From NCBI GenBank assembly GCA_019054805.1, contig JAHQIY010000011.1, positions 67,001 through 131,000 of the forward strand: a stretch of DNA of 64,000 nt, given 5' to 3'. Shown piece after piece: positions 47,995-59,606 of this stretch (positions are counted from its first letter, which is position 1; each line of letters opens with the position of its first letter). The position numbers were made by a program, and so were the translations under genes. Under the pieces are notes generated by a model. It saw nothing but the letters and a program-made list of their open reading frames with translations. It was not told the DNA's origin and searched no databases. This DNA is from Brachionus manjavacas (Eukaryota; Rotifera; Eurotatoria; Ploima; Brachionidae).

Positions 47995-49857
47995 TTAATG
48001 TTGATTAGAAGACGGTGGGTCATTTTCGGTGGACTTGATCTGTTCACTTTGCATAAAGCTGTGCTGATGGGCGAACAATTGAGCCGACTTGAGCGGGTCC
48101 ATCAGAGCGCTTAGCATGGCCGCCGAGTGGTTTTGATTAGAGGAGATTTGTTGCAGAGATTGTGTGTTGGCGGCTTGGCCGAGAGTGGGCGAAGGCGAGG
48201 GCGACGACGATTGAGCGGCGGCAGCAGCAGCGGCGGCCGCGGCCAACGGCGTCAAGAACGGCAAGTACGACGACGGCATCCCGTTGAATATTTGGTCGTA
48301 ATTGCCCGCTCCTTTCAAATAGCTCAGCTGGGCCAACAGTTGATTGTGGTTGGGCGCCACGGACAAACTCGACGCCATCGACATCGAATTTGTCTGCTGC
48401 TGTTGCTGCTGGTTGGTGGTCGAAGGCGAGCAGCTGGATGTGCGACTAGAGGACTGTGGTGGTGGTGGTGGCAGGAGTGATGATGACGGCGGCGGCGGCG
48501 GGTGGGCCACTTTGCCCAGCAGCAGGTCTTTGTTGATGCAGTTTTTGAGCTGGGCGGGTATTTTGTTGAGGAGGCCGCGACGGACCTCTTGCGCGGCCAT
48601 CTCCCTCATCTCGCGACAGCTCACGTCCGAATAGAAGGCGGTGTGCGGCGTCACGATCAAATTGGGCACGTCTCGCAGCACTGCGCTCGGGCCGCTCAGC
48701 GCGCTCTCGTTAAAGTGGTCGATGGCGGCCGCTTTGATGGTGCCCGAGCGCAAACAATTGGCCAGCTGCAGCTCGTCGACTAGGCTAGCGTTGGCCGTGT
48801 TCACCAGAAAGAGCCCGGTGGCCTTGATCGCTTTGAGCGAGTGCTCGTTGAGCAGGTGGTACGAGGTTTCGTTGAGGCTGGCGTGCAGGCTGATGCAGTC
48901 GCTTTGGTGCACCAGGTCGTTGATGGAGTGGCAGCGGTGGATGCCTAGCGAGCGCTCGTAGCCCTCGGCCACGTTCGGGTCGTAGAAGTAGATGTTGAAG
49001 CCGAAGGCGCGCGCTCGCACCGCCACAGCCGTTCCGATTTTGCCCAGGCCCACTATGCCCAGGTTTTGACCGCGCACGCGCACACAACCGTGCGCCAGCT
49101 CTCGAGTGTGCTCGGGCGTTTGAGCGCCGATTTGCTGCTGTTGCTGTTGGTGCTGTTGGTGCTGCTGGTTTTGTTGGTGTTGTTGTTGGTGTGCGATTGT
49201 GGAGTGCATCTTTAGTTTGAGTTGGACGCCGTTGGAGAGCCAGTGAGTGCGCCGATACAAATTGAGGATCATGGACAAAGTGGAGTCGGCCACTTCTTCG
49301 ACACAGTAGGCGGCCACATTGCACACGGCTATGTTGAGCTCGGCCGCTGCCTTCACGTCTATGTTGTCGTAGTTGTAGCCGATTTTGACGATAAGCTTCA
49401 AGGCCTTGAACTTGAGGAGATCGTCGCGGCTCAAATTGATGGTGTTGTAGAGGAGAGCGGCCTGCGCTTCGTTCAGCACTTTTTCGTGTATTTCGTTGGT
49501 GGACTGGGCGTCGCAGAAGGCCACTGTGGCTATGTCTTTGAGAATGGGCATCTCGACGGAGCAGTCGCGGCCGTCCAGCAGCGCCACCAGCGGTCGCGCC
49601 TGCTGCTGCGTCGACGCCGGCACATGCGACTGCTGCTGTTGTTGTTGTTGTTGGATTAGAAGAGAAGGGTTGGGCAGGTTGAATGAGCCGTTGTGGTGGT
49701 GGTTGCGGGGCGACGGCGAGTTGGCCGTGGGGCTGTCGTAGCGCACTTTTTTGGCCGGCTGGTTGCTCTCGCTTTTTATGCTCTGCGAGCCGTTCAGGCT
49801 TTGGGTGGATGAGGCCGTGGCCGCCGACGCTGTTTGACTATTGGACGTGGTCGACAT
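47995..49857 (-). CDS. CtBP: C-terminal-binding protein (CtBP) with altered catalytic residues
   Basis: One exon, 620 residues. The CtBP core begins near residue 88 (RPLVALLDGRDCSVEMPILK, AFCDAQSTNEIHEKVLNEA) with the substrate and PxDLS-binding half, then a polyQ/H insertion at about 223-242 not seen in vertebrate CtBP. The NAD-binding GxGxxG is G270-L-G272-K-I-G275. In a gap-free alignment to CtBP1, catalytic Arg266 corresponds to Asn356 and Glu295 to Ser385, while His315 is kept as His405; Trp318 becomes Phe408. A proline/serine-rich and polyA-containing tail follows residue about 450. Known role: nuclear corepressor that bridges DNA-binding factors to histone-modifying complexes, with NAD(H)-dependent assembly. 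The retained dinucleotide fold fits a corepressor, but the dehydrogenase triad appears lost. The locus is markedly GC-richer than its flanks. Confidence 0.95.
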   Translation of the reverse strand: MSTTSNSQTASAATASSTQSLNGSQSIKSESNQPAKKVRYDSPTANSPSPRNHHHNGSFNLPNPSLLIQQQQQQQQSHVPASTQQQARPLVALLDGRDCSVEMPILKDIATVAFCDAQSTNEIHEKVLNEAQAALLYNTINLSRDDLLKFKALKLIVKIGYNYDNIDVKAAAELNIAVCNVAAYCVEEVADSTLSMILNLYRRTHWLSNGVQLKLKMHSTIAHQQQHQQNQQHQQHQQQQQQIGAQTPEHTRELAHGCVRVRGQNLGIVGLGKIGTAVAVRARAFGFNIYFYDPNVAEGYERSLGIHRCHSINDLVHQSDCISLHASLNETSYHLLNEHSLKAIKATGLFLVNTANASLVDELQLANCLRSGTIKAAAIDHFNESALSGPSAVLRDVPNLIVTPHTAFYSDVSCREMREMAAQEVRRGLLNKIPAQLKNCINKDLLLGKVAHPPPPPSSSLLPPPPPQSSSRTSSCSPSTTNQQQQQQTNSMSMASSLSVAPNHNQLLAQLSYLKGAGNYDQIFNGMPSSYLPFLTPLAAAAAAAAAAQSSSPSPSPTLGQAANTQSLQQISSNQNHSAAMLSALMDPLKSAQLFAHQHSFMQSEQIKSTENDPPSSNQH

Positions 49858-52159
49858 GTTCGCACTCTAGAAAATTCTCATTCTTTTGTGTGTATCTATA
49901 TATTCAAATGAGAGACAAAAAGAGTTAGTTAGTTAGTTAGTTAGTTAATTAGCAAGTGGAGAAATAAATAATTGTGTGTGTACGTGTACGCTCACTTAGG
50001 CAACAACGACTACAACAACAACTACAAAATAAAAAGAGGAAAAGAAGAACACAACAACAACAAAAGACACAAAGACAAAAAAAGAAAAAGAGTTGTCTAA
50101 TCAATGGCTTTTTGTTGTCTTGATTAGTTTTAAGGCCAACAGCATAAGCAATAAGCAGAAGCAGCAGCAATAAAAAAGTAAAAAAGAAATACAGAAATAA
50201 TTATAATATTTGCCTTACCTGATTCATTTAGATTTTTGGTCTAATTTAGTCAGTGAGAATGTGTGTGTGCGCGTGTGAGTGAGTGTGAGTGTGAGTGAAT
50301 GAACCAAACGTTCACCATTTATTTATTTATTTTCCACTAATTCGTTGTAATTATTATGCATGTTATTTTTTATATGCAAAACAATAAGTTACTTAAGTAA
50401 CTGAACGCAAGATCGTTCTAAACTTGTCTTTATGCAAATAATCAAATTTGTTTTTTTACGAATTAGACTTAATTAAATTGAATATTTTAGGTCAATGTGA
50501 CAGTGCGGCATTTCAAAATTTTTTTTGTTTTTTTTTGTTTTTGTCCAACTTACTTTGATCGTTTGATTATTACAAACCAAATAAAAATTTGAAAAAAAAT
50601 TAAATTGAAATAAAAAATATAAAAAAAATTTTTTTAATGTTATTTATTTTTGAATAATTAAATTGGATAGTTAATAAGTTTTTGGAAGATTTTCCAGTAC
50701 CATTAAGCAACATGACCAAAAAAATGACCAAAAATTTGAAATCTCCGATCTAAATTACATGTAATGTAACAATAAAAAACTAAAATTGTCTGCAAAAAAT
50801 TGGGGGTCAGTACTTGTCTGGAAAAAATGATAATTTGTTACAAAACTTGATATATATATGCTGGTTCCAAGTTGACAAAATTAAAGCTTATGCTTCATAT
50901 TATAAGCTATTTTTTCAAAAGTCAAAATATTTAAAAGTTGGCTGAGAAAAAGAGGGGTCAGAAAAATCAAAAAAATTAAGGGTCAGTGTTTTAGAACGTC
51001 CCTCTGATGTCACACAATAAAGCTGAAAATCACCCAAAATAATAGCAAAGTAATATTAATTATACATCATTTGCAATGTTACAGGTGGCTATCTTCTTTT
51101 TTACAATTTAAAAGTATGACATTAGAAGCTCAAATAATTCCCAAATCTACAAATACGCATTTTACAAATTTCGAGCAACGATATTCCCAAAAGAAATAAA
51201 ACAAATGCATCCTTCATTTGCTGGCGAACTTGTTACTTTTTTATTTATAGGAAACAGGGTAATTTAAATATTTAGATGGACTAGACTAGTGGCTATGCAA
51301 GCGCAAAATGACATTATCAATTTTAATTTCAATTTCAAGGTCAATCAACAGGCTAGTGCCTATGTCTAAGAGAACACTAGAAATTTTTAATTTTAATATA
51401 TTTTTTTTAATTACATGATTATTTGAAAATATTTAACAACAAATTATTCAAGTTAAATAATTCAAATTGTGAAACAAACTCTAGAAAAATTAAGTTTATG
51501 CTATTGAAAATCGAAATATAATTGGTTTAATTTTTTGTGTTTGAATTACAAAATGTAACCAAAGTTGAAATAGCACTGAAAAAGTGCCATGTCTCAAATA
51601 TTTTTTTCAGTTTCAAAAATAAATAATTTCAAGTTAATATTGCAAGCCTGAAAAAAGTTTTTTTTTTTTATAAATTTTAACTTTAGATTTTTGATATGAT
51701 GATCCTTAAGATAATATTTCTAAGATTCATCTACGCTCTGTTTTCTTTTTTTATAAATTGATTTTTGTTGAAATGAATCAAACAAAAGTCTAAATAGAAT
51801 AAACAAAGTTGTAGGTCTAGTCGATTAGGTAGACTCGGGTTTACCTGTACTGGAACAATTATTGTTCTCAGGTATTATTAACTTTAGTTCACATAATTCT
51901 AAAGTTGTTCACCTATTTTGAAATTTTTTCATCTATTTAGAAAAAAGCTATTGAAATCTCAAAATACAAGATAGAAAAAAAATTACAAGTTAGGCAGAGC
52001 AGGTAAAATTTGCGAAATAGATGCATTTGTGTTCCCCAAAGTCAAACACTTGAAGTGTGAAAAATTAATTATAATTATCTTTAATTTTTTATTCTATTAA
52101 AATATTCATAAAATGTAAAATAAATAAATAACAGCTGCAATTGTCAAATTAAGATTAAT
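49858..52159. other. Non-coding interval upstream of CtBP
   Basis: Likely CtBP 5' UTR and promoter on the left, including a TTAG/AGTT repeat at 49924-49948 and a GT/GAGT microsatellite near 50262-50300. From about 50690 to 51010 several GGGGTCAG motifs recur, hinting at a degenerate repeat. No coding frame recognised. Confidence 0.45.
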
Positions 52160-53940
52160 ATGTACAATTATGTAAAGTTTATTTTGTTAATAAATTTGGC
52201 AAGACAGGAATTGTTTATTAATGAAAAGAAAAAAAGCCTAAAACTCGAAAATTACCGAAAACATGATAAAAAAAAATTTCGGTCATATTTAAAAAAACTT
52301 AAGCCTAATAACATGTCCCAACTAAACAATGATATGACAAACATTAATCAATTTGAAGACTATTATAAAAGATTATTTTCTCATTTTGATAGGCCCAAAA
52401 ACAGAGATCAGGAGAATGTAGAATTGGATGTTAAAAACTTTAACAAAAGTTTAGATAATCTGGATGAAACACCTATTTTTTCACGTTTGAAGAAATTAAG
52501 GATGTACTTAAAGAACTTGGTCGTAAGAAAAGTCCTGGTCACGACCTAATATGCAATGAATTTTTCATATATGAATCATTAACAAATCTCCTTTTTTTGC
52601 TTGAATGGTTCTTTAATTTTTCTACTAAAATTGGCATACTCCCAAAGAATTTCAATATTTGCTTATTAAAACCTATTCCAATAAAAGGATTATCAAAAGA
52701 TCCTTTAGATTGGAGACCTATCACGGTGTCTACATGTTTATCAACTATTTTTGAGTATCTTATCTTGGCCAAAACGAATGCTTTTGATGGCAATCAATTT
52801 GGATACAAAAAAAAGAGCTCATGTAAACATTGCTATTTTTTAGCTAATGAAGTAGTCAATTATTATTGCCAAGGAGAATCTCGTTTAAAACTAATAAGTC
52901 TTGATGTCAGTAAAGCATTTGATTAATTATGGCGTGCTGGGCTTTTCTTCAAATTAATTGGAAAAATGAATAATTATTTGTGGAGAATATTATACAGATA
53001 TTATGAAATTACTAAAGTGATCATCAAAGTTGGTGAAGAAAAAAGTAATCCTTTCTCAACAACAGAAGAAGTTAAACAAGAAGGAATATTATCTTCGTAC
53101 TTATTTATTTTTTTTTTAGATGAAATGCTATCTGTATGTACTGATTTAAAAGTTGGTACAAAGATTTGTGAAATAAATTTGTCGATTCTTGCCTACTGCG
53201 ATGATATAGTGTTTTTATCACCATCCGAAAAACACACCAAAATTTTACTAAGAACTTGTGAAAATTATGCCAAGGACTGGATAATCGAATTTAATGCCTC
53301 TAAATCGGCATCAATCCTATTCGAAAATAAGTTCAAGTTATAAAACAGAATTTAAATTAAATGGCTCTACAATTCCAAAATTACAAAGTTTGATTCATCT
53401 TGGCCTACCCATTGGTAATCAAAAATCAATAAAGGATTTTGTGGAAAATAAGATGAAAAAAGTTGAAAAAAGTTTTTACTCTCTAAATAGTATTGGATGC
53501 AAACCAAAATTAATAAACCCATAAACTATAGCTTTCTTATACAAGCAGTTCTCTCAACCAATCTTTAGATATCATTTAGATAATATCTCATTATGAAAAG
53601 AGTTTAAAGGAATACGGCAAAATATTTTAATAAAACGATTTATTGGACTCACTAAATTTACAAAAACAAAACCCTTGAACAAAGCACTAAAATTGGATTC
53701 AATTAGACAAATTTATTATAAGCATAAAATATTCTTTGTCAAACATATTTTCAATAATTTTCAATAAGGAAAGTTTGTAAGATATTTAATAGAGAGAATA
53801 CTTCTTTTATTAAACAGTTATCAAAAGTAGAAGATCTGACTCATATAAATTTTACTGAATACGATTTAGCATTCAGTATTCTTTTGATTGAATGGTGCCT
53901 CGAATATAGCAACTGTGGACTTACTGACTCGATAAAATAA
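52160..53940 (+). pseudogene. LINE family B, pre-RT to C-terminus, broken
   Basis: Order of pieces: a pre-RT region (52160-52549, with KRLFSHFDRP), a shifted frame GRKKSPGHDLICNEFF, then 52597-52926 with DWRPITVSTCLSTIFEYLIL, NQFGYKKKSSC and SLDVSKAFD where a TAA follows directly. It continues at 52966-53343 with LSILAYCDDIVFLS (YCDD in place of the usual YADD) and 53294-53524. Stops and frameshifts make it dead. A foldback element sits in its 3' region and its probable tail is the hairpin at 54662-54672. Confidence 0.85.
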
Positions 53941-53992
53941 TATTTTTATTTAATAGAATATTGTATATTTAATAATCTTAATCATTTTCTTG

Positions 53993-54580
53993 TACAGTCC
54001 CGATTTGACAAGTGGATTTCTGGTAATTTTACGTAAATTTACGTAATATTACGTAAAATTACTTTGTAACAAAAAGTAAATTTACGTATTTTTACGTAAT
54101 TTTACGTATATTTACGTAAATTTACGTAAAAATTGGTAAAAATGAAAATGCCAAAAAAAAGCCCGATTTTTTGAATTTTTTATTATTTTCTAATAAAATT
54201 TGAAAAAATTAGTTTCTATTTATTAAATAAAATTTTACCAAAAGTTACTTTTTTTTACCATATTTTACCATTTTTACAAAAATTTACGTAAAAATTAGTA
54301 ATAAAAAGTAACTTTTGGTAAAATTTTATTTAATAAATAGAAACTAATTTTTTCAAAATTTATTAGAAAATAATAAAAAATTCAAAAAATCGGGCTTTTT
54401 TTTGGCATTTTCATTTTTACCAATTTTTACGTAAATTTACGTAAATATACGTAAAATTACGTAAAAATACGTAAATTTACTTTTTGTTACAAAGTAATTT
54501 TACGTAATATTACTGAATAAAATATATTACGTAAATTTACGTAAAATTACCAGAAATCCACTTGTCAAATCGGTACTGTA
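53993..54580. mobile_element. 588-bp foldback MITE packed with TACGTAAA, mariner-like ends
   Basis: Almost the whole element is two reverse-complementary arms of about 270 bp around a centre near 54287. The ends are TA-CAGTCCCGATTTGACAAG and CTTGTCAAATCGGTACTG-TA, which fits a TA target site with CAGT-starting inverted repeats as in Tc1/mariner. Each arm carries about eight ACGT-centred units (TTTACGTAAA, TTACGTAA). Arm identity is very high, apart from a small AT insertion in the right arm near 54515. No coding frame. It lies between the coding remnant and the tail of the family B LINE. Confidence 0.88.
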
Positions 54581-54661
54581 TATAACAAAATTAATTTTTT
54601 ACTTAATTGTAAAATGGATATTTAACTGTCCATTTTTTTTTTTTATTTATTATTTCAATTT

Positions 54662-54697
54662 GTCCATGGGACTTAAACTTTAATTAAATAAATAAAG
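54662..54697 (+). repeat. LINE-type 3' tail: hairpin plus AAATAAATAAA
   Basis: GTCC-ATG-GGAC stem-loop (54662-54672), then TTAAACTTTAATTAAATAAA. Probably the 3' end of the family B LINE at 52160. Confidence 0.65.
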
Positions 54698-56306
54698 GCA
54701 AAGTAAAGTTTCTGATCAAATGTTCATTCTGCTCAAATGCTCAAAAAAAATTAAAATGTGCATGTGAAAAAATATTTTTTGAAAAAAAATTTTCAAAATT
54801 GAAATAATAATAATAAAAATAAGCATAATTTATAACATATTATACTAAAATGAAATTAAATTTTTTTTATAATTTCTTGAAACTTAACCTTGAAATATCA
54901 TTTGGCCCGCATTAAATTATTTAATTTAATAATCAAAATGGAATCGGAATTTTAAAATCAAATTGTTAGTAAACAAAAAATAATTTGATTTTTGAGTTTG
55001 GAAAAATGCTTGCAATAACGTTTGATTAATGATTAAAAATTAATCGATATATGGATGAGATGACATAATTACTTGATTAACAAAAATCGAAGACAGGAAT
55101 TTTTTTGGTGAAGTGAAATGCTGGTTATTACATTCATTTTTAAATTGGCTTAAAATTGAAGTTTTTTTTCAACCGCTGAAGGAATATGCGAATTGTTGGA
55201 TGTCGAGTCAAATCGACGTGCATTTATGATCACGATCAACTCGCTCCACGATGTGACAAATTATTCCCTGGTGGTTAAATCATTTACCTAAAGCTGTTAA
55301 TTAAAAATGGTCATTTAATTCAAATTTGACTTGAATTTCCTTGAAAATAAAAACTTTCCTAGAAACCAAAAAAAGCTCTGCTACTCTATTACCTAACGCG
55401 AATAGCTTACCTCAAACAATTTAAAATAATAAAACAAAATTTTTTATTTTTTTAATTTCTTTAATATGAAAGAATTTTTTTTAGCGGAGAAGCAAAAGAG
55501 CAACCTGGTGTTTTTTATACTCAAAAAAATACGAAAATTCAGTTAAATGAATAAAATTTTATATTTTTCCATTATGTAAAATTTATTTCAAATATTTTAT
55601 ATTTTTAAAATAAATTTTTAACCAATTAATATCATTTCAATCTTTCTTTCGATTAATTCACATTAATTTCACCGAGTTTACTTTGTAGAAAGTAAATATA
55701 ACAGAAACATTCATTTTATTTATGTGATTAAATCGAAACTTAAGTATTTCTTCAATTCTGGCTTTTTAGATCAAAACTCGGAAAATCCTTGTTTAAGCAA
55801 TCTTTTTTTAAATGATTTTTTCATCAAAAACAGAAAATCTTTCAATTAGCTGGCTTAATGGTAACAAACTAAAAAAGTGAATAAGGCCAGTTTGACGCCA
55901 AATTAACATACAAACTAAATTTTTTGCTATGGAGCTCTTATCTCCGGCGGGTTTTGCAGTTGAATATACTATTGTTCTACCAATTGAGCACTGCATCCAC
56001 CACTAGACAGAGATTTAGAGCAAGGGAACAATTTCCAGATTCGGGAAGCTTAAATATTTTGCTAAATCTCAATCACGGAAATACTTTTTTTCAATTTTTT
56101 TAAAATGTGAACAGAGTCAAGCATAGAATGTAAGTAAAATTAACTGTTATGCGCAAAGATTTACCATATATTTTAAAATAAATTAAGGGAATTTTTATAG
56201 ATATATAAGAAAATTTAAAAAATTTAAAAAAATAATAGATTGTTTTATAAATTTTATTAAATTCTAAAAAAATCAAATATAAATAAAATAAATAAGTAAA
56301 CATATC
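54698..56306. other. Non-coding interval downstream of the MULE gene
   Basis: AT-rich with no gene. Holds a tRNA-SINE-like patch at about 55920-56005. No obvious terminal inverted repeat for the MULE gene could be picked out by eye. Confidence 0.45.
55920..56005 (-). repeat. tRNA-SINE-like fragment
   Basis: The minus strand reads GCAGTGCTCAATTGGTAGAA (a good Pol III A box and D-arm) and further on AACCCGCCGGAGATAAGAGC, a tail common after tRNA-like heads. The B-box region between them is shortened and poor, so it is not a working tRNA gene. Confidence 0.35.
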
Positions 56307-59300
56307 CTAAATATTTAATAATTTTTCATAAAATATATAAGTAATCTTATAATCTTCTCCTTGAATTTTATTCTCGTTATTTGGATTGGATTCAAAAACA
56401 CATAGATTGTTGATGTCATAAAAATTTAAACCATCATACACTTTTGCAACGAAATGATCTCTACAATGTAGTGTCATGCCAATAAGAATGTATCTTAAAA
56501 AATTATTTAAAATTTAAAAAATTGTCAAAGTCAATAATTAGCTTACTTTAAATCGTCTATTTCAATATAGTATGGAATCTCTTCTGGTAAAAGATTCGAA
56601 ATCGAATTTGACACAATTAAAAGTAAAGGGTAACCGTGGTTAAATATCGGTTTTTGGTTTTTAATTATCATCGAGCATGTATAATTTCTTAAAATTTTGA
56701 GTTAAAAAATGAAAAAAAAAATTTTCACAAAAGAACTGCTACCTCTCTGTCTCAATTCCATTAATATTAGAAAACTGCTTTGAGTTACAATGAACAACTC
56801 TTTTATGAATGTTATAATCAGTTTCTAAAATAACTTGACCATATACTTTTCTGAATTAAAAATCAAATAAAACTGTATTTTGAAAAATTATTTTTTCTAC
56901 TTTAAAATAAATGACGAAGATACATCCTCTGTTTGACTATTGAATAGCCAGGAACGATTTTGACATTCACTCGACCACTTGTATGATTGAAATTTACTAA
57001 AAATTGAGTAATATGAATCATACTCAGATCCGAAACAATTGTAAACTATTTGATCTTTTTCAATTATTGTTGGTCTGATCGCTTTATTATTTCTTACCCA
57101 CAATAATCTGACAAGATTCCAGTTATTTCTGTCTAAGCAACTACTTGTTTCTCTCAAGAATTTTTCAAAATAGTTTGTTGAGTACGATTTAGAGGTATTT
57201 GAAAAATTATTTTTTTTAGACACAATAAATGAAAATAGTATAAAATAATCAATAGAGCAAGTATTTGTTATGGCAATTGTTTGGTCGTTGTGACGAAATA
57301 GTGACCCATTTTGCGGCAAACATTTAAGAATGATGGATAGATTTTCAATGCTATAATTTTAAAACATTGAGTAAAATTATAGTTTAAGTAAAGAATCTAG
57401 CAATAAAAAAATTACCAATATTTAATGACAATAGATTTTAACTGCTCTGTATTCATAAATTTTGACAGATCTTAAAAAAATTTCAATATTAAGTGTTAGT
57501 TTACTCATATCAAAATTGTATTTTTCAAATGTTGGAACAATTTGTTTTTCTATGCATTTTGTTTCACCAAAGTTTTTGGAATTCGAATAATAATAGCCTT
57601 TTTTTCTATTACGAGTAGAAGTTCGTGTTTTCTTGAACATTTCTTTTTTATGTGACAAAGATTGCCTTATATTCTTATTTTTAGATGAATTAGAATCCTG
57701 ATAATATAAAATATATTTCGAATAAATTCGCCTATAATTACTTCCTATAAATTGACTAGGGAAAACTTTTTCACTTTTTAACATATTATTTTTAAGATTG
57801 TTGAACCAGTTTTCTACAGGATTATTAGAAAGTCTTGAATTACTACAAAAAGGCTCTAGCAATAGCCCGGTCCAAAGAGGAATAATATACATGTAATTTG
57901 CTACAATATTAAAAAGTTCAGGAGAATAAAAATCATTGTTGTCTTTATGATGAAAAGTATAAGAAATTTCTAAAGAATAATCTTTTATTTTATTTTCATA
58001 ATACATATTGAAAGGGGAATTTTTTTTTATTCCTATTAAGTTATCCGGCTCAAAGAAGATATGTTCGTTGATCTCATGCTCACTATTATCTGAATCAAAA
58101 ATTAAAGAAGAATCAAGATCTTTTTTTCTTGTTTCCACAAGATTGTTGAGTATATCGTATGCTGATTGAAAATCTTTTGTGGTTTTTTTAAGATTGAAAA
58201 CTAAGTAAATATTTCGTAGAATGTCATTAAATTCTAAAATAGTTTTACAGTTTTGTAATAAAGTAAAAGAAAATATAAAAGTTCTAAAAATTTTATCATC
58301 TAATTTCAATTTTCTAACTTTTTTAATTATCATTTTCAAAAAATGCGTTGAACATAAGTAAACCCTGGTCTTGAGAAAGCTCTTTATTAATAATTCATTT
58401 TTCGAACTTGGTTCAAATATACTCTGAAAAGTTAAACTTAAATACTGATTTATTGTACAACCATTAAAAGTTTCGAGAATAGAATTTATTAAAGCCCATG
58501 AAAAATCAACAATTATTATTGGAGCTATTTGAAACAAATTTTTTGAAATCCTATTACTAATTATATTTTTGAATGAAAATAGATATTTAGAAATACTAGA
58601 AGACTCATGAGAGGTTGAAACAAAATCTAAGATAGGTAAAATTGTTGTGTTTTTCTTATCATGCATCGCTATCGTAAATAAAAAAGGTGAGTTTTGTCCT
58701 TTCTGCTCCTTCAATACTGAGCTCGTTGCATCAAAACACCACACAGGGTTGGAATTTTGAATTTTTTCCCAAATTCTGATCTTAATTTAGTTAAAAAAAG
58801 TAAAACGTTTTATTAAAATTAAATCTTTTACTTGTAATTCATTTAAAAGCAAAAAACCATATGGAAAAGCACTTATCTCTTGAACATAGCCAGTAATATC
58901 ATTCGAAGAATAGCACATTTTCCGGCAAATATTCAACGCCGCAACTGTGTCTGTCAAAATATCGTTCGAAATTCTATTTTCATTTTTTTTCTCAGATTTT
59001 ATAATTTTTAAAACATTCTCGTTGGTACAATTTCCTTATAAATATAATTCATTTAAATTTTAGTTTCATAAAGAAAAAAGTATGACTTTTTTTCCTTTTT
59101 TTTTAAATAAGATTATCTCAAAACAAAAACAAAAATAATTTAATACCATATAAAAAGTCATCTTCCAACTCGTTTTCATGATTTTCAATAATATTTTTTT
59201 CAAGAACTGGACCGATTCCTTGAGCCATTAACTTCATTCCTAAGTCTTGTCTAAATTCAGCAGTGTAACGCTTTTCTTTGAGCAAATGCTTGTGAATACA

Positions 59301-59606
59301 AATTCCATCTTGAACAACACACACAAAAACATCTTGATTTACTTTTGGCTGCGATTCAATTTTAAAATCAAAGTTTACTTTGCACTCTTTTTCAATACTT
59401 GAGTATTTTGCCGACCAGTAAGTCTTGTTATTAAACCAATTGTAAATGACAGATAGCCAGCAATTCACATTAAATTTTTTTTGTAACTTGTAAATCAGAT
59501 TGTCATGAAAGTCGGTTAAAAATCTTCTTCTGGTCGAAGAATTCTTGACTTTTTTTAAATATTCATTGAATTCTTCATAACTGAAACTAATTTTAAACAA
59601 ATACAT
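56307..59606 (-). CDS. Intact MULE-type transposase with cysteine-protease-like C-terminus, eight exons
   Basis: Minus-strand exons: 59147-59606, 58832-59034, 57505-58780, 57416-57470, 56901-57350, 56743-56850, 56547-56687, 56307-56493. All seven joins keep phase with GT-AG ends and give 959 residues without a stop. A DDE set typical of Mutator-like transposases is visible: Asp238 (WCFDATSSV), Asp313 (PIIIVDFSWALINSI) and Glu544 (NNPVENWFNNLK), with the MULE C-x2-H motif at Cys364/His367. The N-terminal 150 residues hold a possible zinc-binding region (Cys in IEKEC, HKH). The C-terminal third has NTCSIDYFILFSF with Cys696 and HFVAKVYDGLNFYDINN with His911 and Asp924, an order like papain-fold deubiquitinases. 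One intron is only 34 bp (57471-57504); if it is not spliced, the frame stops at 57422. It faces the coiled-coil gene head to head across 239 bp. It could be an active element or a domesticated gene; ends were not found. Confidence 0.8.

Noticed and set aside
48127..49741. Several frames opposite or overlapping CtBP (for example 48785-49324 and 49222-49659)
   Set aside because: Antisense or shifted shadows caused by the higher GC of the CtBP exon.
54000..54560. Possible CRISPR-like array in the regularly spaced TACGTAAA units
   Set aside because: Units are very short, palindromic, unevenly spaced and mirrored about one centre; this is a foldback transposon in a eukaryotic genome.
55886..56005. 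Possible tRNA gene on the minus strand
   Set aside because: Good A box but the anticodon and T arms do not form and the B box is degraded; kept only as a SINE-like fragment.
57422..57470. Stop at 57422 as the end of the transposase protein
   Set aside because: A 34-bp intron just upstream restores the phase needed by the next exon, and downstream exons continue the protein; kept as an alternative only.
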